9,642 nt of DNA, from NCBI GenBank assembly GCA_002335945.1, contig DDDD01000073.1, positions 6,254-15,895 on the forward strand. Reading direction: 5' to 3'. Under the pieces are notes generated by a model, which saw only the letters and a program-made list of their open reading frames with translations, was not told the DNA's origin and did no database searches. Made by a program: the position numbers and the translations under genes. Origin of the DNA: Porticoccaceae bacterium UBA1989 (GTDB lineage: Bacteria; Pseudomonadota; Gammaproteobacteria; Pseudomonadales; Porticoccaceae). Below, piece after piece: positions 1 through 6,911 of this stretch. The stretch's first letter is position 1; every line of letters begins with the position of its first letter.

Positions 1-140
1 CCACCGGGGAATACCCAGCTTCCTGCGGCAAAAGCCAACGTTGGGTTGCGGCGCAGTAATAAGGTTTCTAGGCCATGCTCAGTATCGCGCAACAGTACGA
101 CTGTGGCAGATAAACGCGCCTCTACGGGCAGCTTTGTCAT
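1..140 (-). CDS. Nudix hydrolase, NUDT19/COG0494-like (N-terminal part, cut by left edge)
   Basis: This minus-strand frame opens at ATG 138-140 and is still open at base 1, giving 46 codons. It begins MTKLPVEARLSATVVLLRD and continues through LETLLLRRN and AFAAGSWVFPGG. That is the opening beta-strand region of Nudix proteins of the NUDT19-like kind, in which a LLLRR strand and a WVFPGG turn precede the Nudix box. The catalytic box (GX5EX7REUXEEXGU) would lie beyond the edge, so activity and substrate cannot be judged; the family hydrolyses nucleoside diphosphates linked to another group, including CoA derivatives. A clear ribosome site, AGGAGA, lies 5 bases before the ATG and supports the start. 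The gene follows glyA on the same strand but is separated from it by an intrinsic terminator, so it probably has its own promoter or depends on read-through. Confidence 0.82.
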   Translation of the reverse strand, partial: MTKLPVEARLSATVVLLRDTEHGLETLLLRRNPTLAFAAGSWVFPG

Positions 141-179
141 CGGTATCTCCTAAATAAACATCTGGGTAAAAAGCCAAAC

Positions 180-207
180 AAAAAAAAGCCCCGCAACTGC
201 AGGGCTT
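180..207 (-). terminator. Rho-independent terminator after glyA
   Basis: Read on the minus strand, AAGCCC (207-202) pairs with GGGCTT (191-186). The loop between them can pair further as GCA/TGC, and eight T residues follow directly (187-180, overlapping the stem end). The structure starts 23 bases after the glyA stop codon and precedes the Nudix start, so it should end the glyA transcript. Confidence 0.85.
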
Positions 208-229
208 CTCTATTCTTTCTCTCAAAGTC

Positions 230-1489
230 TTATCCGTAAACCGGGAAGCGCTTACACACTTCAAGCACCTTGGTTTTAGTGTCGGCAATAACGTGCTGAG
301 AATCAGTACCATCCAAGCTATCCAGTACATCACACATCCAATGGGTAAGATTAACCGTCTCCTCCAGACCAAAACCACGAGTGGTAATAGCGGGAGTACC
401 AACGCGCAGGCCAGAAGTAATAAAGGGCGACCGCGGATCATTAGGAACTGCGTTCTTATTTACCGTGATAAAGGCTTCGCCCAACGCTGCATCGGCGTCT
501 TTACCCGTGTACTCTTTACCAATCAGGCTCACCAGCATGAGGTGGTTCTCGGTACCGTTAGACACAATACTAAAACCACGCTCCATGAAGGTTGCCGCCA
601 TAGCTTTCGCGTTAGCAACTACCTGCTTTTGATAAACAACAAATTCTTCACTTGCCGCTTCTTTAAAGGCCACTGCCTTAGCCGCAATCACATGACACAG
701 AGGACCACCCTGGCTACCAGGGAAAACAGCAGAGTTACATTTCTTAGCGATTGCTTCATCGTTAGTCAGAATGATTCCGCCACGAGGACCCCGCAATGTT
801 TTGTGGGTTGTAGAGGTCACCACATGGGCATGGGGAATTGGGCTTGGGTAAACGCCCGCGGCGATCAAACCAGACACATGAGCCATATCGACCATTAGGT
901 AGGCATCCACTTTATCGGCGATCTCACGGAAACGCGCCCAGTCCATAATGCCTGAGTAGGCAGAGAAGCCTGCGATAATCATGGCTGGCTTATGTTCAAT
1001 GGCGAGCGCTTCAACTTCATCGTAATCAATCAGGCCGGTCTCTGGGTCTAAACCGTATTGAATCGGGTTATAGAGCTTGCCAGAAAAGTTGGGCTTAGCA
1101 CCATGTGTCAGGTGACCGCCAGCATCTAGGCTCATGCCTAGGATAGTATCGCCACCCTTGATCAGCGCCAGAAATACGGCACTGTTAGCCTGTGAACCAC
1201 TGTGCGGCTGCACGTTGGCGTACTCGGATCCATAGAGACTCTTGAGGCGGTCAATGGCAAGTTGCTCTGCAATATCAACAAATTCACAGCCGCCGTAATA
1301 ACGCTTGCCCGGATAACCTTCGGCATACTTGTTGGTCATCTTGCCGCCCTGAGCTTGCATCACCGCTGGGCTGGTGTAATTCTCTGAGGCGATCAACTCG
1401 ATATGCTGCTCTTGGCGTTGGTCTTCCTGTTGGATGGACTGCCATAATTCAGCGTCAAACTTTGCAATTGTCTGGTCTTTATCAAACAT
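230..1489 (-). CDS. glyA: Serine hydroxymethyltransferase
   Basis: This cytosolic PLP enzyme interconverts serine and glycine with tetrahydrofolate and 5,10-methylenetetrahydrofolate, the main source of one-carbon units. The 419-residue length matches the bacterial family (E. coli GlyA has 417). Visible family motifs are ELIASENYTS (31-40), the GYPGKRYYGG loop (58-67), HSGSQAN near residue 100, the cofactor-binding VDMAHVSG (200-207) and STTHKTLRGPRGG, in which K230 is the Schiff-base lysine (E. coli K229). The C-terminus, LRVGTPAITTRGF onward, is intact. The ATG at 1487-1489 is preceded by a weak AGGA site about 12 bases upstream. The upstream neighbour on the same strand is an RlmD-like gene 126 bases away with a hairpin and a possible promoter between them, so glyA is probably its own transcription unit. 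The nrdR gene often found after glyA in gammaproteobacteria is not here; a Nudix gene follows instead. Confidence 0.98.
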   Translation of the reverse strand: MFDKDQTIAKFDAELWQSIQQEDQRQEQHIELIASENYTSPAVMQAQGGKMTNKYAEGYPGKRYYGGCEFVDIAEQLAIDRLKSLYGSEYANVQPHSGSQANSAVFLALIKGGDTILGMSLDAGGHLTHGAKPNFSGKLYNPIQYGLDPETGLIDYDEVEALAIEHKPAMIIAGFSAYSGIMDWARFREIADKVDAYLMVDMAHVSGLIAAGVYPSPIPHAHVVTSTTHKTLRGPRGGIILTNDEAIAKKCNSAVFPGSQGGPLCHVIAAKAVAFKEAASEEFVVYQKQVVANAKAMAATFMERGFSIVSNGTENHLMLVSLIGKEYTGKDADAALGEAFITVNKNAVPNDPRSPFITSGLRVGTPAITTRGFGLEETVNLTHWMCDVLDSLDGTDSQHVIADTKTKVLEVCKRFPVYG

Positions 1490-1538
1490 GATTTAGGGGT
1501 TTCCTAGGCGTTAAAACGGATTGGATGGGCACGCGCAA

Positions 1539-1568
1539 ATTCTACCTCAAAGAGGCTCAATCTTACAG
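1539..1568 (-). promoter_or_regulatory. glyA: Possible glyA promoter
   Basis: On the minus strand, TAGAAT (1544-1539) matches the sigma-70 -10 box at five of six bases. CTGTAA (1568-1563) lies 18 bases upstream as a poor -35 box, with three matches. The spacer contains a small dyad, CCTC-AAA-GAGG (1545-1555). Transcription would start near 1532 and give a leader of about 43 bases, too short for a typical riboswitch. The -10 element is the only convincing part. Confidence 0.35.
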
Positions 1569-1569
1569 C

Positions 1570-1601
1570 CCAAAAAGGCCAATATTTAGAGCCTATTTTG
1601 G
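1570..1601. terminator. Hairpin between rlmD-like gene and glyA, candidate terminator
   Basis: CCAAAAAGGC (1570-1579) pairs with GCCT-A-TTTTGG (1591-1601), giving a ten-base-pair stem with one bulged A and an 11-base loop. It lies 15-46 bases past the stop of the rlmD-like gene. On the minus strand the distal arm reads GGCCTTTTTGG, so a short AGGC/GCCT stem followed by five T residues could end that transcript. It lacks a long T tract outside the stem and may be weak. Confidence 0.4.
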
Positions 1602-1615
1602 TCCCGTAAACCACT

Positions 1616-2932
1616 TTATTTTTCGAACAGGGCCATGGCTTCAATATGACTGGTGTGGGGAAACATATCCATCACGCCCGCAGCGGCAAGTTTATAACCG
1701 GCCTCAATCAAAACAGCGGCATCTCTGATCATCGTAGCCGGATGGCAAGAGATATAAATAACTTGCTTGGCCTTGGTTTTGGTAACCCAGGGCATGACTC
1801 CAGCAGCACCATTGCGCGGCGGGTCAAGTAACACCAGATCCACAGGCTCTTTGCTATTGTAGGCACTGGTTAGGCCCACGGAACGGCTTAGATCGGCTAC
1901 TGCAAATTCAACATTGAGAATTTTGTTAAGGCGGGCATTTTCCTCTGCACCCTTCACTAATTCCGGCAGCCCCTCTATGCCTATCACAGTGCCAAAGCGC
2001 TGGGTTAACGGCAGGGACAAATTACCTGTGCCACAGTAGAGATCGATGGCTGTGCCCTCTTTGGTAATGGCGAGGTCCGGAAGCAGGTCGAGCATTTGCG
2101 CAATCATCTGGCGGTTAATATCGCCGTTCACCTGAATAAACTGACCCGGTTCAAATCTGAGGTGAATATCATCGGCCACGGAAAAGCTTAAAACATCATC
2201 GCCGGCATCGAGACGATTAAAGCGCGCCTGCTTACCTGCCTTCCACCATAGCTGCCCTTCGCCAAAACCCATCTCATGAAGGCCAGCAATAATAGGGGCA
2301 AGCTCTTCATCCGCGGGAAAGCGACTCGCCTCCACCGCAATAGCAAAACCAGTATCCGCAGACACCAGTTCCACCTCGAAAACACGAATGGCCGCAGGAA
2401 ATAGCGCTAACCACTCTGGAAGCTGCGCAATGACATCAGGCAGTGGCGCGCTTAGCACAGGGCATTCGGTAATAGGTTCGATGCGTCGACTACCCGCATT
2501 GCGAAAACCAATTAAAAACCTGCCGTCTTTAGCACGCTGTACAGCAAGTCTGGCCCGACGGCGATAACCCCACTGGGGAGCGCTGAGAGGCGGCAAAATT
2601 ACCTTCGGCGTCAAGCCTCCACGCTGTAAATTAGCTAACAGCTGCTGCTGTTTAAATTCAAGCTGTTGATGATGATCAAGATGTTGCAAACTACAGCCAC
2701 CACAGCGGGCGAAATGTTTACAGGCGGGGTCCACCCGATGTTCAGAGGAGGAGATAATCTCGGTAGTACGGCCCTCGTCATAGTTACGCTTTTGGTTATT
2801 GAGTCGAAACGCCACTTTTTCAGTGGGCAGAGCGCCATCAATAAAGCAGGTTTTACCATTGATACGCCCAATACCGCGACCGTCATAACTAAGGTCAATA
2901 ATGTCACAGCTCAGAGTTTGCTTGTCGCTCAT
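1616..2932 (-). CDS. rlmD: 23S rRNA (uracil-C5)-methyltransferase, RlmD type
   Basis: The family uses S-adenosylmethionine and a 4Fe-4S cluster to form m5U in RNA; RlmD acts on 23S rRNA U1939. An N-terminal TRAM domain occupies about residues 5-60. The iron-sulfur cysteines follow as C71, C77 and C80 (CKHFARCGGC) and C157 (ITECPVL), nearly the same spacing as E. coli RlmD (81, 87, 90, 162). The Rossmann methyltransferase domain shows DLYCGTGN (297-304), LLDPPRNGA (368-376) and YISCHPAT (393-400), where C396 is the expected nucleophile. E431 in SHIEAM matches the catalytic glutamate. The SCHP motif replaces the usual SCNP of E. coli. The length of 438 agrees with RlmD (433). Adjacent relA, common beside rlmD elsewhere, is absent, so assignment to RlmD over RlmC or TrmA rests on the cysteine pattern and motifs. 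An AAGG site lies 7 bases before the ATG. Confidence 0.88.
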   Translation of the reverse strand: MSDKQTLSCDIIDLSYDGRGIGRINGKTCFIDGALPTEKVAFRLNNQKRNYDEGRTTEIISSSEHRVDPACKHFARCGGCSLQHLDHHQQLEFKQQQLLANLQRGGLTPKVILPPLSAPQWGYRRRARLAVQRAKDGRFLIGFRNAGSRRIEPITECPVLSAPLPDVIAQLPEWLALFPAAIRVFEVELVSADTGFAIAVEASRFPADEELAPIIAGLHEMGFGEGQLWWKAGKQARFNRLDAGDDVLSFSVADDIHLRFEPGQFIQVNGDINRQMIAQMLDLLPDLAITKEGTAIDLYCGTGNLSLPLTQRFGTVIGIEGLPELVKGAEENARLNKILNVEFAVADLSRSVGLTSAYNSKEPVDLVLLDPPRNGAAGVMPWVTKTKAKQVIYISCHPATMIRDAAVLIEAGYKLAAAGVMDMFPHTSHIEAMALFEK

Positions 2933-3089
2933 GGTGGTACCTTGTTTTTTTATTGGCGCGATAGTAGCAGATCAGCACAGTCAACCCGAGACATGAATCA
3001 CAGCTTTGGGCTATTTTAAAGGCTACCGACCACGCAAATAGCACTGAAGATAATCAGCTAACAGAATCATTCGCAAAAGGAGAATTGAA

Positions 3090-3626
3090 ATGCCCTTAGA
3101 AAATACCGCACAGCAATGGGGCTGGTTAAGCAAAACATTGCATTGGCTGACCGCACTACTTATTTTTGTTCAGATACCCCTAGGGTTTTATGCAGAAAGC
3201 CTAAAGTTGTCTCCCTTAAAAATGGATGTCTTTGTCTGGCACAAGTCATTCGGCATGCTGGTTTTTTTGCTGCTTATTCTGCGTCTATTGTGGCGTATTA
3301 AAGGCACCATCCCCGAGGCCCTCGAATCTAGCAACGTACAGGCTGGCTTAGCTAGAGCCGCTCATGGCTTGCTCTATGCCCTTATGATCTTACTGCCAAT
3401 CTCCGGTTGGATAACCTCATCAGCGGCCAATATACCCGTGAAGTTGTTCTGGCTAATCCCCCTCCCGGCATTGGTTGGGCCAGATGATGCCCTAAAGTCT
3501 TTAGCCGCCGAGATCCATGAGATAAGTGTTTTTGTGTTGCTGGTCATTCTCATCTTGCATATAGGTGCAGCACTCCGTCATCATCTAATGCTGCGCGACG
3601 ATGTACTCAGGCGCATGTGGTTTTAA
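3090..3626 (+). CDS. Cytochrome b561 (CybB/YceJ family), di-haem membrane protein
   Basis: This is a four-helix inner-membrane b-type cytochrome. The E. coli relative CybB passes electrons from superoxide to ubiquinone. In the 178 residues, hydrophobic segments lie at about 17-35, 50-68, 92-108 and 142-160. Conserved histidines are seen at H18 (KTLHWL), H51 (VWHKSFG), H92 (ARAAHGLLY), H143 (EIHEIS) and H157 (ILHIGAALRHH); four of these would hold two haems. LPISGWI after the third helix is also typical. The ATG at 3090 has a strong AGGAGA site six bases upstream (3078-3083). The gene is followed 40 bases later by two YceI-type genes on the same strand, echoing the E. coli yceJ-yceI pair, so a shared transcript and a joint redox role are likely. 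A 157-base divergent spacer separates it from the rlmD-like gene. Confidence 0.93.
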   Translation: MPLENTAQQWGWLSKTLHWLTALLIFVQIPLGFYAESLKLSPLKMDVFVWHKSFGMLVFLLLILRLLWRIKGTIPEALESSNVQAGLARAAHGLLYALMILLPISGWITSSAANIPVKLFWLIPLPALVGPDDALKSLAAEIHEISVFVLLVILILHIGAALRHHLMLRDDVLRRMWF

Positions 3627-3627
3627 C

Positions 3628-3640
3628 CTCATACTATGAG
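3628..3640. repeat. Perfect short inverted repeat after the cytochrome b561 stop
   Basis: CTCATACTATGAG is a perfect dyad (CTCATA-C-TATGAG) starting two bases after the TAA at 3624-3626. AGAATTTTTA follows it. It could be a protein-binding site or a weak attenuating hairpin between the cytochrome and YceI genes. The stem is short and AT-rich, so chance is also possible. Confidence 0.35.
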
Positions 3641-3666
3641 AGAATTTTTATGCCTAGAGGGCTGTC

Positions 3667-4236
3667 ATGTCTAAAGTAATCGTTGTCATAAGCGCCCTAT
3701 CCTGCTTACTGAGCACCGCTTTTGCTTGGGGAGCAGACTGGCAGTCTAGCCCTACCGATAGCCATTTATACTTTGCCCCCAGCTATGAAGGCATGCCTAT
3801 TAATGGCCACTTTAAACAGTTTTCAGTCCGCTACCAGACCGACCAGCAATCTCAGCCAAGCCGATTAAAGGTCAAGGTTGCCATCGCCAGCGCCGACATG
3901 AGCAATAGCGATATCAACGACGCCATTAGAGCCGTCGACTGGTTTAATATCGCCAATTTCCCCGAGGCGATATTTATTAGCGAAGAATTTGTCACTGATA
4001 CTCAGGGTAAGTTATTGGCTATTGGAACGCTGCAGCTAAAAGGCTTTTCACAGCCCATAACTGTGCCCATGAGCTGGCAACCCCTGCCAGATGGAATGGC
4101 AAAAATGACCGGTGAGCTTTTAGTGAGGCGCAATGACTTTTCGATTGGTAGCAATGAATGGGCTAGCGGAGAGCAGATTGGTCTGGCCGTAAAAGTCTGG
4201 TTTGATGTGGTTTTTATCGCCAGTGAAATCGATTAA
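3667..4236 (+). CDS. YceI family periplasmic protein
   Basis: YceI proteins are secreted lipocalin-like beta-barrels; relatives bind isoprenoid quinones or similar lipids in the periplasm. The 189-residue product starts with a clear signal peptide, MSKVIVVISALSCLLSTAFA, with cleavage likely after residue 20 (AFA) or 23. The mature part of about 167 residues has the usual YceI features: an opening HLYFAP strand, VAIASADMSN, the helix-strand DWFNIANFPEAIF (91-103), the GTLQLKGFSQPITVP strand pair (about 120-134) and RRNDFSIGSNEW near the end. AGAGG about 7 bases before the ATG at 3667 is a moderate ribosome site. An ATG at 3650 is in another frame. Placed 40 bases behind a cytochrome b561, it likely works with it on quinone or superoxide. 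Its stop codon TAA (4234-4236) overlaps the next ATG, implying coupled translation. Confidence 0.93.
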   Translation: MSKVIVVISALSCLLSTAFAWGADWQSSPTDSHLYFAPSYEGMPINGHFKQFSVRYQTDQQSQPSRLKVKVAIASADMSNSDINDAIRAVDWFNIANFPEAIFISEEFVTDTQGKLLAIGTLQLKGFSQPITVPMSWQPLPDGMAKMTGELLVRRNDFSIGSNEWASGEQIGLAVKVWFDVVFIASEID

Positions 4237-4952
4237 TGAAAAATTTCAGCGCACACATATTAGTAATACTATTTTTTGTTAGCAGCTGTGCTACCCAGCA
4301 AGGCGACTTCGACGATAGCTTACTCAAGAGCGATCAACCCGCTGATTTTCCTACTAGGGTTTATCTGCAGTCCGGCAATGAATACGATCTGTATAAAGTC
4401 GATACGGATATGTCACAAATTCTGGTGCGCGCCTATCGTGGTGGGCTAATGGCAAAGCTGGGCCATGACCATATTATTGCCAGCCAGAACCTACAGGGCT
4501 ACATCCGTATCAACAAACAAACGGGCGAATGCCGCGCCGATTTTTTTGTGTCTCTGGGCAATCTTGATGTGGACAATGAAAAGTTTAGAATTGCTGCCAA
4601 ATTGGATACCACCCCCTCAGCATCAGATATTATTGGCACCAAAAATAATATGTTAATAAGTCTTGAACAAGCTAAATTTCCGTTTGCTCAACTGCATAGC
4701 AGTGACTGCTCTTCGGCGTTATCTGGAAACACTACCAAGGTGATATTAACCCTTCATGGGGTAACTTTGGAGTTACCCCTGGAGATTGACTTTAAGGGAT
4801 CTGGAGAGGATCGACTATTAGTAGAAGGGACATTTTCCATCCTGCAAACTGACTTTGGTATTGAGCCTTTTTCAATCATGAACGGATTGATAAAGGTAGA
4901 GGATAAGCTAGACCTACATTATTCCATCAGCGCAAAAAAGCAAGCTATGTAG
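4236..4952 (+). CDS. YceI-like outer-membrane lipoprotein (probable)
   Basis: The 238-residue product begins with a hydrophobic leader ending in the lipobox VSSC, where C18 would be lipidated. The next residue is Ala, not Asp, so transfer to the outer membrane is expected. After a polar linker (19-45) comes a YceI-like barrel: LYKVDTDMSQILVRAY (52-67), then GLMAKLGHDHII (70-81), a signature of the YceI subfamily that includes His-rich LGHxH proteins, then ITLxLHG-like strands (VILTLHGVTLELPL) and FGIEPFS near the end. C99 and C158 might form a disulfide. Sequence similarity to the YceI gene before it is low, so this is a divergent paralog, not a recent copy. Translation is coupled to that gene by TAATG. 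The final eight bases overlap the oppositely oriented GGDEF gene. YceI membership is well supported; ligand and partner are unknown. Confidence 0.82.
   Translation: MKNFSAHILVILFFVSSCATQQGDFDDSLLKSDQPADFPTRVYLQSGNEYDLYKVDTDMSQILVRAYRGGLMAKLGHDHIIASQNLQGYIRINKQTGECRADFFVSLGNLDVDNEKFRIAAKLDTTPSASDIIGTKNNMLISLEQAKFPFAQLHSSDCSSALSGNTTKVILTLHGVTLELPLEIDFKGSGEDRLLVEGTFSILQTDFGIEPFSIMNGLIKVEDKLDLHYSISAKKQAM
4758..4779. repeat. Perfect 9-base-pair stem with 4-base loop inside the lipoprotein gene
   Basis: GGGGTAACT (4758-4766), loop TTGG (4767-4770) and AGTTACCCC (4771-4779) form an uninterrupted hairpin. The sequence encodes HGVTLELPL, a normal YceI strand turn. It lacks a following T run, so it is not a classic terminator. 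It may affect mRNA stability or be a coding coincidence. Confidence 0.6.
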
Positions 4953-5916
4953 ACATAGAACGTCGGGATACCTTGTTCTCATACATCAGTAGATCCGCCT
5001 GTTCCAAGAAGTCTTCTATGGCAGGATAAGCATGATGATTGTAATCCACTAAGCCATAAGAAAATGAAAGACGGTACTTCCCCTCAGGTTTTTTATTGGC
5101 TTCCTCGAGCACAGATGAAAATTTGATCATTGTTTTTTCAGCATGTTGCCTAGATGTCCCCGTAAACAGCACGACAAACTCATCACCACCCAGCCTCGCC
5201 ACTACATCAGATGATCGAAATGCGGTCGCTAGTTGCTGAGAGAAATCTACCAGGGCCCGATCTCCTTCGGCATGACCATGTTGATCATTGATGGACTTGA
5301 AGTTATTTAGATCGATAAAGGCAAGGGTCGCGGGAATTTGATTACGCACGCACAGTGACAGAATTTTATTGGCGACCCCCATAAACCCTCTTCTGTTTGT
5401 TAGGTTGGTCATCTCGTCCAATGTAGCTAGCTGAACCGCCGTAAGTTCCTGCTCCACCATGGCTGCCAAATCTTTTAGTAACTCTTCATCCTCTGCACAA
5501 AAATCACGGGGCTCTCGATCAATAATGCACAATGTGCCTATACGACTGCCATTGGCCACTCTAATGGGGCAGCCAGCATAAAAACGAATATGAGGATCTT
5601 CTAAAACCAATGGGTTGTCAGAAAAACGATCGTCCTTGAGCGTATCTGAAATCACAAAAACTTCATCACCGAGAATGGCATGACCGCAAAAAGAAATATC
5701 CCTTGATGTCTCGCTAACGTCTAAACCGACACAGGATTTAAACCATTGGCGGTTTTCATCCACCAGGCTGACCAGTGCAATGGGTACCCTAAACATTTGC
5801 TTGGCCATGCGTGTCAGGCGATCAAAACGTTCTTCACCCAGACTGTCCAGTATATCGAGAGATCGCAATGTGGTGAGCCTAACGGCTTCATCGATTGATG
5901 TCGCTGGCGCTTTCAT
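4945..5916 (-). CDS. GAF-GGDEF diguanylate cyclase
   Basis: The protein (323 residues) should make cyclic di-GMP from two GTP in response to a signal sensed by its GAF domain. GAF spans about residues 25-155 and belongs to the common subtype with VSLVDENRQWFKS, DISFCGHAIL and GTLCIIDREPRDF. The GGDEF domain follows at about 165-318. It has D202 of FIDLNNFKSIND as a metal ligand, an intact GGDEF motif at 243-247, and RSSD (234-237) exactly five residues before it, matching the inhibitory I-site RxxD. The domain is therefore expected to be active and feedback-inhibited. There are no membrane segments, so it is cytosolic. The ribosome site before ATG 5914-5916 is poor (GGGAC region). The gene ends inside the convergent lipoprotein gene. 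No partner effector is nearby, so the process controlled cannot be named. Confidence 0.92.
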   Translation of the reverse strand: MKAPATSIDEAVRLTTLRSLDILDSLGEERFDRLTRMAKQMFRVPIALVSLVDENRQWFKSCVGLDVSETSRDISFCGHAILGDEVFVISDTLKDDRFSDNPLVLEDPHIRFYAGCPIRVANGSRIGTLCIIDREPRDFCAEDEELLKDLAAMVEQELTAVQLATLDEMTNLTNRRGFMGVANKILSLCVRNQIPATLAFIDLNNFKSINDQHGHAEGDRALVDFSQQLATAFRSSDVVARLGGDEFVVLFTGTSRQHAEKTMIKFSSVLEEANKKPEGKYRLSFSYGLVDYNHHAYPAIEDFLEQADLLMYENKVSRRSMST

Positions 5917-6119
5917 GACAGGGTCCCATCGGAAAGGCTAGAGAGTGACCTAGAGTTAGCGCGCAGGGCGCTTAGAAAAACCATTACTATAAACAAGAAA
6001 AATTCCTTTTCTAATCAACATCATTCCTTGTATTTACAGCGCGCAGATAGGCGGCTCTAAACTGAACTATTGTTCGCAGTACTTCTTGAAGATCTCAGTA
6101 AAGAGTTTAGACCATATTT

Positions 6120-6145
6120 GAGGGTTTTTCTGTAACAGATCCCTC
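6120..6145. repeat. Nested inverted repeat downstream of the SDR gene
   Basis: The outer arms GAGGG (6120-6124) and CCCTC (6141-6145) enclose an inner dyad, TCTGT-A-ACAGA (6129-6139). It lies 14 to 39 bases past the SDR stop codon, where a transcript-end structure would be expected. There is no T run after the stem on the minus strand, so it is not a standard intrinsic terminator. The rest of the 242-base spacer to the GGDEF gene is AT-rich in its middle and shows no convincing promoter. Confidence 0.3.
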
Positions 6146-6158
6146 GAGCGTGCAATGC

Positions 6159-6911
6159 CTACCAGGCAATCGTTTTACCGTCCCAGTCCACATAGGAGAG
6201 CTGCCCATCCACCTCAGCCTCATCCATGATGCCCATCAAACAATCGGCAACGAAGGCGGTGGAAAACAGATTTTGTTTTGGCACTGAGGCCTGAAATGGC
6301 TTGGATAACGCAGTATCCGTAGTACCAGGGTGAAAGGAGATTAACTTGACGTTTTTGACCCGCCGCGCATATTCCACCGACAGGGTTTTCAGCATCATGT
6401 TGAGGGCAGATTTAGAGGCGCGGTAGGCGTACCAGCCACCTAACCGATTGTCGCCAATACTGCCTACTCGGGCACTTAGCGCCACGACCACGCAACGTCG
6501 CTTACCCACAAGAAGTCGGTGTAAGAGCTTTAACCAGAGAGACGGAATAACGGTGTTGGCATGGAAAATTTCATGGAGGGCATCGGCATTAATATCTTCG
6601 AGGCGCTTTTCTGGCCAAATAGTGTCGTTGTGCAGTAAGCCATGACAGATACAGACGCGGCTAAAGGTGCCCTTATACGAGGCTAGCTGTTCAACAACCT
6701 CAGCCATGGCTGGCTCATCATATTCAGATTCAATCCAGACCAAACGATCACTGGATATCCAATGGCCCGACAGATCCTCAGTCCGACCATTGCGACTCAC
6801 GGCAATAATGCGGTCAATGGAGGTATCGGTAAGCAGTCTAGCTACAATCGCCTGACCCAAACCACCACCTGCACCCAAAACTAGGGCATTGCGAGGCTGA
6901 TCCTGACTCAT
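6159..6911 (-). CDS. Short-chain dehydrogenase/reductase, C-factor (CsgA)-like
   Basis: This is a classical-type SDR of 250 residues with an N-terminal Rossmann fold. The nucleotide-binding loop GAGGGLG is at residues 13-19. The structural Asn is N119 (FHANT), a catalytic Ser lies in VVALSARVGS (S146 or S151), and the YxxxK pair is Y163/K167 in YAYRASKSALN. HPGTTDTALSKPF (194-206) and the end near DWDGKTIAW fit the C-factor-like group often annotated in gammaproteobacteria. The substrate is unknown. The ATG at 6909-6911 overlaps the TGA of the DUF393 gene (ATGA), so translation is coupled. It is the last gene of the DUF3429-DUF393-SDR operon. In other proteobacteria SDRs of this sort sit in light- or singlet-oxygen-induced clusters with photolyases, which fits the divergent cryptochrome genes here; this role is an inference. 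Confidence 0.9.
   Translation of the reverse strand: MSQDQPRNALVLGAGGGLGQAIVARLLTDTSIDRIIAVSRNGRTEDLSGHWISSDRLVWIESEYDEPAMAEVVEQLASYKGTFSRVCICHGLLHNDTIWPEKRLEDINADALHEIFHANTVIPSLWLKLLHRLLVGKRRCVVVALSARVGSIGDNRLGGWYAYRASKSALNMMLKTLSVEYARRVKNVKLISFHPGTTDTALSKPFQASVPKQNLFSTAFVADCLMGIMDEAEVDGQLSYVDWDGKTIAW

Noticed and set aside
293..898. Open frame of 201 codons on the plus strand opposite glyA
   Set aside because: It lies fully antisense to a strongly conserved glyA, has no ribosome site and its protein resembles no family I know. It is a by-product of glyA codon use.
5996..6012. AT-rich dyad AGAAAA-ATTCC-TTTTCT upstream of the GGDEF gene
   Set aside because: It is low complexity and not placed against a recognisable promoter; such repeats are expected in AT-rich spacers.
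5958..6046. Nine-base direct repeat AGCGCGCAG at 5958-5966 and 6038-6046
   Set aside because: There are only two short copies 80 bases apart, without regular spacing to a promoter or further copies. Chance is sufficient.
6159..6177. Programmed frameshift extending the SDR into the following open frame
   Set aside because: No slippery heptamer is present, the -1 frame has a TAA just before the joint, and the SDR already ends at the usual family length.
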